Shown piece after piece: positions 23,263 to 31,066 of a DNA stretch of 64,000 nucleotides; position 1 is the stretch's first letter; the number at the start of each line of letters is the position of its first letter. This DNA comes from Panicum virgatum (taxonomy: Eukaryota; Streptophyta; Magnoliopsida; Poales; Poaceae), in contig NC_053146.1 in the NCBI RefSeq assembly GCF_016808335.1, forward strand, positions 6,177,015 through 6,241,014, given 5' to 3'. A program made the translations under genes and the position numbers. Below the pieces are notes generated by a model. It did not search any database and was not told the origin of the DNA. It worked only from the letters and a program-made list of their open reading frames with translations.

Positions 23263-23530
23263 ATATATACACAAATGTTTTGGAAGGTAAAGAATATATA
23301 GCTAGAGGGAACAAAAAAAAAGAACAAAAGTGTGCCTGTTGTTAGTCCTTGCCTCTCAAGGCATTGTCTTTTGAGAGATCAATCTTGCTATGTGTTTGGA
23401 CTTCGGTAGAAAATGACATCCTCGTTCTACTAGCAGTAGTACTGGCAGTGCTTTATGTTGTTCTAGGCTTGGAAGGTAGCAGGAGCAGATCACATGGATC
23501 AAAGATGTCGCTAAGGCGAGTGCATGGAAC
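23263..23530 (+). ncRNA. putative PHAS unit 15 (class C), site 23464-23485
   Basis: ATATATA at 23263 follows 'gttgagttatgaactcattt'. The leader holds 'ttttgagagatcaatcttgc'. The site is taggcttggaaggtagcagg at 23464, and the 3' box is 'gatcacatggatcaaag'. It is the last recognisable site before RPL4. Confidence 0.45.
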
Positions 23531-24099
23531 GGTCGGTTGCTCCTGACCTCATGAGAGGGTGTAGGCGTATATGGTGTTGCTGCAGGAAGGCTTCAGCGTA
23601 GTTGTCCCTCGTTTTCTGAGCATCTCTCTTAGCATGTTGCGACTGTGAACATATTGCCTAGCCTCGCTTCATCTTTATTCTGCAAAAGTTAGATATCCCT
23701 CCTAATCACCACAACCCTACCTGCATCTTCATTCTGCATAAGTTAGATATCCCTCCTAGTCACCTTGAAGGTGGCGGGTTTGTTCAACTAGTAGGAGTAT
23801 TGTGCGCCTGTGCGCTAGAAATTTGTAAAAATGGAACTGCAAATATTGGCCTTTGCAGTTTTGACATTGGATCAACATTTCATAAACACATATGGTCCCA
23901 CAGTGTCATTCACTGGGAGTGGCAAAATTATAAGTGGTCAATGTTTACAGTCCTAATATTGCAATTTTTTCTTTTGAAAAAATGGGACTGCAAATATTGG
24001 CCTGGTGGAACAACATACTCCCAAAGGGAAAACATGACATATTTTTGCTAAAAGAGAACCGCTTTGGAGAGAGAGAGAGAGAAGGTCATTTTGCTATCT

Positions 24100-24828
24100 C
24101 AATAAACCCATTTTGTCCTATTTTTAGCCTCCCTGAACAACATTTCTTCTGATTTGCTCCAAAAACCATTTAAATTGGTCCAATCTACTCCTAGTAAGTC
24201 AAGTTCAAATCTTTCCATTAAAAAAAGGGTTCAAAATTTTTTGGGGTGATAAACATGGTTTTCATATGTCACAAACATATACTTTTGTGATTATGTGTTT
24301 TGATGTACTTCAACGCAAGTGTTATCATGTCATACGCCACTCCACAAAACTTGAACTTCAAACTCAATTTGCATGTGTATAAATAGAAAGAGGACACAAT
24401 CTAATTAGGGGTTAGTGTTGACCAATCCAAAAATTCCGGAAGATTAATTTGATCCAAAATTATGTATAGGTGTCAAATGGGTAGTAAAACTAAAACAGTC
24501 TTTTCATTAAAAAAAAAGAGACTACACGTTATATTTAATCAGTGAAACTGCAGCATATTTACATACTGGGCCTCCCTCGGCCTCCTAAAAACCGAGCACC
24601 AACAGCATCAGCCGGCCCATAGAGATAGAGATCTCCAGGCCCAGCGCACTCATTCCCCCATCACATCCCACCGCTCGCCCCAAATCAACGGCCGGGATCA
24701 CTCCCCAGTAACCCCGGAGACAAACCCTAGCCACCTCCACTATATAGTCTCTTCCCCTCGCGCCCCGCCTCCATTCGCACCCCCGCCGCGCCGCCCCCCA
24801 AACCCTAGACGCCGCCGCCGCCGCCGCC
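24100..24828 (+). promoter_or_regulatory. RPL4 promoter, with homology to the array's upstream block
   Basis: Seen: site II-type TGGGCC/GGCCCA at 24567-24572, 24614-24619 and 24638-24643; telo-boxes AAACCCTAG at 24722-24730 and 24800-24808; TATATAG at 24741-24747; and a (GCC)n run directly before ATGG. Site II plus telo-box is the usual arrangement of plant ribosomal-protein promoters. The 24125-24700 stretch also aligns with array blocks. For example 'ctgggcctccctcggcctcc' matches the block at 20936, and 'actcattcccccatcac' matches 'cactcattccccatc' at 1861 and 19898. The promoter is thus related by descent to the array's promoters. Confidence 0.7.
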
Positions 24829-26847
24829 ATGGTCGCCTTCAACCGCCCCCTCGTTTCCGTGAAGGCCCTGGAGGGCGACATGGCCGTCGACGCCGCGGGC
24901 ATCCCCTTCCCGGCGGTCCTCAGCGCGCCGATCCGCCCCGACGTCGTCAGGTTCACCCACAAGCTGCTGTCCTGCAACAAGCGCCAGCCCTACGCCGTCT
25001 CCCGCCGCGCCGGCCACCAGACGTCGGCGGAGTCCTGGGGCACGGGGCGCGCCGTGTCGCGTATCCCCCGCGTCCCCGGCGGCGGCACCCACCGTGCCGG
25101 CCAGGGAGCCTTCGGCAACATGTGCCGCGGCGGCCGCATGTTCGCGCCCACCAAGCCCTGGCGCAAGTGGCACCGCCGCGTCAACGTCAACCTGCGCCGC
25201 GTCTCCGTCGCCTCGGCGCTCGCCGCCACCGCCGTCCCGGCCCTCGTCCAGGCGCGCGGCCACCGCATCGAGGCCGTCCCCGAGCTGCCCCTGGTCATCT
25301 CCGACTCCGCCGAGTCCATCGAGAAGACCTCCCAGGGCATCAAGATCCTCAAGCAGGTCGGCGCCTACGCCGACGCCGAGAAGGCCAAGGAGTCGGTCGG
25401 CATCCGCCCCGGCAAGGGTAAGATGCGCAACCGCCGCTACATCAACCGCAAGGGCCCGCTCATCGTCTATGACACCCAGGGCTCTAAGATCGTCAAGGCC
25501 TTCCGCAACCTCCCTGGTGTGGATGTCGCCAACGTCGAGCGCCTCAACCTGCTCGACCTCGCCCCCGGTGGCCACCTCGGGCGCTTTGTGATCTGGACCG
25601 AGAGCGCGTTCAAGAAGCTTGAGGAGGTATATGGAACCTTCGAGGCCCCGTCGCAGAAGAAGAAGGGCTTCGTGCTGCCGAGGCCTAAGATGACCAACGC
25701 AGACCTGGGCAGGATCATCAACTCTGACGAGGTCCAGTCTGTGGTGAAGCCACTCAACAAGGAGGTGAAGCGCAGGGAGAAGAGGAAGAACCCGCTCAAG
25801 AACATGTCTGCTGTGCTCAAGCTCAACCCCTACCTCGGCACTGCCCGAAAGATGGCCACCCTCGCTGAGGCTGCCCGCGTCAAGGCCAGGAAGGAGAAGC
25901 TTGACTCCAAGAGGGCCAAGCTTAGCCCGGTATGACCATTCCCCCCCCCCCCCCCCCCTTTCATTTCTGATGTCAACATTAACTGACCATACCTTTCTGT
26001 AGTACTGTTTATAACTGTTAGTGTTTGAGTACATTTGCTGCGCCTTGTATCAATGGTTTGATTTGTTTGATGTATCCTAACATTAGGAAATTTAATTGAT
26101 TGCTTAGTGATGTGTTAGTGCTGGAGTTCTGTGTGAACAAGAGTATTTCACATGTTTCTCCTTTAGTGATTCTTGTTATGGTTTAGTGATGTGCATTGAT
26201 CTGTTAGTTGTGCGACTGAAGATTCTGTTATTTGTCATTCTGTGTTGACCATCATGCATGGGTAATCTGCAAGGGTGGCTCATTTGTCCATATTCAGTTC
26301 AATTTCTTCGGATGCGAGTATATCTTAGAAACAATTGATACTGGAAGCTTGGGTAATGTTGACATATATAATACCACATCCCTGGTTATTCATGGATCAG
26401 ATTATTTATGTTGATTGTGATAGTTTGATTACTCTTGTTCATAGTGGTTACTTTGGACTCTACCTAGCTAGGATGCGAAGTTTAATGGTTTAAGCATTTT
26501 GGTTACAGAATACATGCATGTCTACTGGAACAACCAAATATCTTCTTACCATCTGCTTAGCAGCATAGTTCAATGTCTACATTGTTTGCCTTCATTTTGA
26601 TCAGCAACACCACAAAACTAATCTATTTCTGAGTTACTGTTGGTTTAATATACAAGATGCTGATTATTTTGTTCTGCAGCACACCCTTTTGTTAACAAGC
26701 ATGTACTGAACATTATCTTTTGATCCTTTGTAGGAGGAGGCTGCCAAGGTCAAGGCTGCTGGAAAGGCATGGTACAAGACCATGGTCTCAGACAGTGACT
26801 ACACCGAGTTTGAGAACTTCTCAAAGTGGCTCGGCGTGACGCAGTGA
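24829..26847 (+). CDS. RPL4: 60S ribosomal protein L4 (uL4), two exons
   Basis: This encodes the large-subunit protein uL4, a cytosolic ribosome component that lines the exit tunnel. Exon 1 is 24829-25929 and exon 2 is 26734-26847. The donor is CCG|GTATGA and the acceptor TTTGTAG|GAG; the junction is phase 0, and translation without splicing would stop one codon later. The product is 404 aa, the usual plant length of about 405. It contains '[20 protein letters not shown]', '[20 protein letters not shown]' and '[13 protein letters not shown]', the conserved core including the tunnel loop. A Lys/Arg-rich eukaryotic C-terminal extension starts near residue 265 and ends FSKWLGVTQ. The first half is very GC rich with C-ending codons, typical of grasses. 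Large open frames on the opposite strand here are shadows. It is the only clearly intact housekeeping gene in the window. Confidence 0.95.
25941..25958 (+). repeat. poly-C tract at the start of RPL4 intron 1
   Basis: A run of 18 C begins 12 nt into the intron, right after the donor 'GTATGACCATT'. No stem or other motif accompanies it. Run length could be affected by sequencing error. Confidence 0.8.
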
Positions 26848-29119
26848 GCGTGTATTATCTAGTTATCAGTTTTGAGTAGTAGTGTTGCTGAACTTATCTA
26901 GAGGGTTTATCGTTCTGTTTTATCCTGCATCATCATAAGAATTTACGGACCTGTGGGATTTTGAGACAAGTCATGTCCATTTTGTTAATGCGTTGCCATG
27001 AGAACATAGAGTATGAGCAGCTTCAAACCAGTTACCTAAAGTATGCTTGTGATTTGTGCACTTGATGGTGTTCTCTGATTGGGTTCACTTTCGCAAGTGT
27101 GCAAGTGCTGTTGTGCAGTGTCCTAATCCCGTGCTATGAATGGTATGGTTGTGAAATTTTGCTCATACAGATTGCTTTGTGTATCCCTTGCGTGGCATGA
27201 AATTGGACTCTATTTGTGCCATGGTATCGCGATTGGTTTGTGAATTCTATTTGGGTTAGTTTTTGTTTTGGAGGCTTTTACTGTTGTCATGCGGATGTTT
27301 CGTCGTAAGTGGTGAAAATCTGCAATATTCATCTGTATTGTCGAGTTTTGATGATCCGTTTGTATGATTGATGCCGCTCGTTTTTGTTGTGCTTTTGTTG
27401 ATTCTTCCCTCGCCGTGGCTGTATTTACTAGTTGTTGCTGCCAACATCTGGCGTCTCTGCATCTTGTGACACGTTTTGTTTGGTACTAAAATGAGTTGAT
27501 CAAGCTTTGTTGGGCCAAATGTCGCCTGGTCCCTCTGGCCATTGTTGCTCGCGCATCATCGCTGCCCACACACCACGTTGTCCACCAGTGTTCATCTGTT
27601 TCTCAAGTTGGTGATGCCCGTTCGCCGCCTGTGTTTTGCTAGCCGGCTCCTTCTAAAATTCCAGAAACCAAACAATAAACCCCCTCGCTGCTAAGCTCTC
27701 TGGTTAAGCGAGGCCGGCATGTGTTCTCTGTTTTTTAAACATGTTCTGTTTTTTAAACATGTTGCCTGTGATACCATTTGGTTAATATTATTTACGTTAA
27801 TAAAGATGTACTCTCCATTGGGAGTAGACAGATGATTGTACTTGCATCACCTTCAGTGTTGTTGGACTGTTGGTTCTGCAAGCATCGAGGCTGTTCGACT
27901 GATCGGTTCTCGGTTTGTTTCAACTTGTCTCGACTTATTTTCTCTCATATAATACTATTTATTCTATAGCCGAACACTACCGAACAGTCTCATCGTCAGT
28001 ATGAGCTTCGCCAACTTCCATCACGCGATGGCTGCTCTCTTGTTGCAAATTCATCAGCCATCCATGTGGATATGGCCTTGCAAATTCATCAGCGAGGCAG
28101 GGTGTGATTGATTGATTGCGCGAAGCTCTTGTTTGGATTGGTTGACCGGAGTAGCGAGTGAAATGCCCTCTCCACAGTTTAGATTGGTTGACTTCTATGG
28201 CTGCTTGGTTGGCAGCCAACGTGGGAGAGCGAAATGCCACCGTGGCATCACCGCCTCTCCTCCCTCTCCCTCTGCTGTGGTGAGGGAAGCTTCCATCCAT
28301 CACCGCCGCCTCCCGCCACCATCCGGATCTACGGACGGCGGCGGGGGCGAGCCGCGGCCGGCCTGTTGCGGGAGATGGCGGAGTTGCCGGCCGCGAGGGC
28401 GCGAACACCCAGGGCCGCGCCGCCGCTCTCGGCCTCCTCGGCTCCACCTCCGCGGCGTCGAGACGAACCGGGCAGGGCGCCGCGCCACCTCCTCCTCGCC
28501 GTCAACGATCTCCAGGCTCCACCACCTCTCACATGGTTCGACATTTGACTTTGATTGGCTTCTCCTCGGTTGTAGAGATGCAAATCGAGATAAACAAATC
28601 GAACGAATCTGAACGGACGTGGTCCTATATTGCCGTAGTTTATGCAACCATTTGGCTCCTCGATTACGATTCGGTTGTTTTCAGATTTTAGCATTAAGTA
28701 GTCCAAGTTGTTACTTGCACAAAAGTTGATCAAATTGTTGCCAAGAGAATACAATGAATGATTTGATTGCCTATTGTTCGTGGATCATGATTAGGCACCG
28801 CAAGAAGGAAATCGTATTATATAGTTTGTAAGCTGTCGTGAAACCAAACAAAATGTTTTCTCTAGGTTTAATTGAGCAGTGCATGTGCACGGGCACTTAA
28901 CTAGTGCATAGAACTATTCGACCAAGCTATTCCAGTTGTCCGTATATAACAGATCATAGAGAGTTGACCATTTGTTCGGTTCGAGAATCTTTCTGTACCT
29001 TGATCCTGCAAAAGTATTTCGAGTTGTCATTATTAAGCAAAACATGAGACCCAAGTGTTGCGTTTGACAAACTACTGGCCTAGAGATGCATTTCGAAGTA
29101 GTATTCTTTTTTCTCCCGG
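26848..29119. other. RPL4 3' flank and intergenic DNA
   Basis: This holds the RPL4 3' UTR (end not determined) and AT-rich intergenic sequence. At 28220-28550 there is a very GC-rich island with overlapping open frames on both strands (for example 28234-28548) that show no recognisable domain and low-complexity Pro/Arg/Ala composition. A 16-bp direct repeat 'gcaaattcatcagc' lies at about 28045 and 28080. No gene is supported. Confidence 0.5.
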
Positions 29120-29139
29120 CCTCGATTTGCTGATGGATG

Positions 29140-29299
29140 AAGGGCGGGCCTGGTGCAGCGGTAGAGCCTACCGTCTGTAACCGGAAGGTCCCGGGTTCAA
29201 GCCCCAGCCTCTGTACATTTGTGCGGGAAAGGCTTGGCGCTTAAAACAACCCTTCCCCAGACCCCGCGCAGTGCGGGAAGCCTACAACATTGGGTACGC
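29140..29299 (+). mobile_element. full-length tRNA-derived SINE
   Basis: This 160-bp element has an A-box-like 'ggtgcagcggtagagc' and a B-box-like 'gggttcaagcc', followed by a non-tRNA body ending 'gcgcagtgcgggaagcc' and 'gggtacgcc'. It is flanked by a perfect 20-bp duplication (29120-29139 and 29300-29319, 'ctcgatttgctgatggatg'). The paralogous region upstream of NLR-3 (about 63455) has the unoccupied target. It lies 273 bp before the NLR-1 start codon, in the same orientation. Confidence 0.85.
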
Positions 29300-30788
29300 C
29301 CTCGATTTGCTGATGGATGGTCTAAAACTTCTACAAAGTGCACATGCTTTCACATGGTTTCGCAATTTTCCTAAGATTGGCTCCTTGTTGGTTGATGAGA
29401 TGCAAATCAAGATATTCAAATCGGACGCATCTTGACGAACGACGACAGTGCTCTGAGTCTTCCATTTCCACAAAAGCAGCTTCTCAAACCCATTGTCTAG
29501 GTTCTCCTCTCCACCCACACAACCGTGTTTCCCTGTGTCTTGTGCGTGTGTTTTTGAGCTCCAGGCGTAGCCATGGCTGAGGTACTGGCCACCATGGTGG
29601 TCGGGCCGCTGGTGTCCATGGTGAAGGACAAGGCCTCCAGCTACCTCCTGGACCAGTACAAGGTGATGGAGGGCATGGAGGAGCAGCACAAGCTTCTCAA
29701 GCGCAAGCTGCCAGCAATCCTGGATGTCATCACCGACGCCGAGGAGCAAGCAGCAGCCAAGAGAGAAGGGGCGAAAGTTTGGTTGGAGGAGGTCCGGAAG
29801 GTTGCCTACCAAGCGAATGATGTCCTCGACGAGTTCAAGTACGAGGCGCTGCGCTGCAAAGCCAAGGAGGTGCAGTACAAGGCACTCGGCATGGATGTAA
29901 TAAAGCTCTTCCCTTCTCACGACCGTATTGTTTTCCGTTACAAGATGGCAAACAAGCTCCATATGATCTTGCAAGAAATTGATGTCCTCATCGCAGAGAT
30001 GAATGCATTTAGGTTCAAGTTCAAACCAGGGCCGCCAGAGCCCACAAATTACTTGAGGCAGAATAATTCTGATATCATTGACCCAACAAACATTGTCAGC
30101 AGATCGAGAGCTAATGAGAAGAAGAAGGTTGTTCGTATATTGCTTGCTCAAGTGGGTAATGAGAATCTCACGGTCCATCCAATTGTTGGTATGGGAGGGT
30201 TGGGCAAGACCACCTTAGCACAGCTCATTTACAATGATTCTGAAATCCAGAAGCATTTCGAGTTGCGGCTTTGGGTGTGTGTCTCTGATAACTTTGATGT
30301 GGATTCCTTGGCTGATAGAATAGTGAAAGAGAATGGTTGCAAACCAGATGGAAGTTCAGCACTAGAGAAGCTTCAAAATGCAGTGAGTGGGAAGAGGTTC
30401 CTCCTCGTATTGGATGATGTCTGGAGCCGTGATGAGCACAATTGGGAAAGGCTGAAGTCCTACCTTCAACATGGTCGCAAAGGCAGCTCACTGCTGACAA
30501 CAACCCGTGATGACAAAGTTGCTCAGCTAACGGGTACAACAGAAGCTCACAATCTCAATAGCTTGGATGAAATCTACATAAAGGAAATTATTGAAACAAA
30601 AGCATTCAGTTTGAGACAAGTAGAGCAAAGGCCTCGTGAACTAGTTGACATGGTTGGTGAACTTGTGAAGAGATGTTGCGGCTCTCCTTTGGCTGCCACA
30701 GCTTTGGGCTCTGTACTGCGTACCAAGACTAGCAAGAAAGAATGGGATGCTGTACTAAATAGAAGCATGATTTGTAATGAGGAAAATG

Positions 30789-31014
30789 TGATGGCATATA
30801 AGCCTAGTGTTTGTATCTTAATTATGTTTTAGACTTGCCTTGGCTTCCAAGTTGAAGGGCCTTGGCTACTTTTGCTTTATCACTTTAGTGGTTGAGCTGC
30901 TGCCTATATCAAGCACAGCCAACCCCCCTTTGTAACCGTGAATTCCATTTCCAATTCAATCAGGTCAAGCTGACCTCCGGCCTTTACCATGATTTGTGTG
31001 GGTTCTGGGCAACA
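30789..31014 (+). repeat. copia 5' LTR
   Basis: This 226-bp LTR opens tgatggcatataagcc and closes gggttctgggcaaca. I see no difference from the copy at 35591-35816. NLR-1's 5' open frame reads 14 codons into it before a stop. Confidence 0.92.
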
Positions 31015-31066
31015 ATTGGCATCAAGAGCCTAGGGTTTTAGTGCCTCTCCCTCCAGCGTTGCCGCC

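Larger units (their letters stand above)
180..24560 (+). repeat. degenerate tandem/segmental array of promoter + miR2118-like-site units (putative 21-PHAS supercluster)
   Basis: The whole region is built from diverged copies of a few blocks in one orientation: an upstream block ('ggctataa..aaccaaagcatgac', then 'tctcactttacctactc'), a dyad TGAGTTATTGACTCA, a TATA box, a leader containing 'gagagatcatgct', a 22-bp site near TAGGCWTGGRAGGCAACAGG, and a 3' box 'cacatggatccaag'. Three subclasses differ in TATA-to-site spacing: A about 103-121 bp, B about 330-390 bp (about 150 bp where internally deleted), and C about 202-237 bp. Longer duplications are visible: 2095-4280 matches 11320-13690, and 3841-10265 (without the LTR at 5224-6737) matches 18637-23780. 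No long open frame is conserved between copies, so the units look non-coding. In grasses, clusters of loci sharing a miR2118-complementary 22-mer give 21-nt reproductive phasiRNAs; assigning this array to that class is inference. Confidence 0.6.

Noticed and set aside
180..24560. Array units as a tandem family of small protein genes
   Set aside because: Short frames at equivalent positions (for example 8907-9173 and 22384-22644) exist only in some class B copies and are broken by indels in the others.
24805..26034. Large open frame of 409 codons on the minus strand over RPL4
   Set aside because: It is the antisense shadow of a GC-rich coding exon; the + strand encodes a clearly recognisable L4 protein.
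27880..27995. Possible hAT-type MITE with 'ggctgttcg' and 'cgaacagtc' ends
   Set aside because: The inverted repeat is only about 9 bp and no convincing 8-bp target duplication was found.
28112..28612. Overlapping GC-rich open frames (up to 166 codons) on both strands
   Set aside because: They show low-complexity Pro/Arg/Ser composition with no domain, and frames are open on several strands at once as expected from base composition. A captured gene fragment cannot be excluded.
29143..29216. A possible tRNA gene (A-box and B-box-like sequence)
   Set aside because: The acceptor stem does not close, and the sequence continues into a SINE body with a 20-bp target duplication. It is a SINE, not a tRNA gene.
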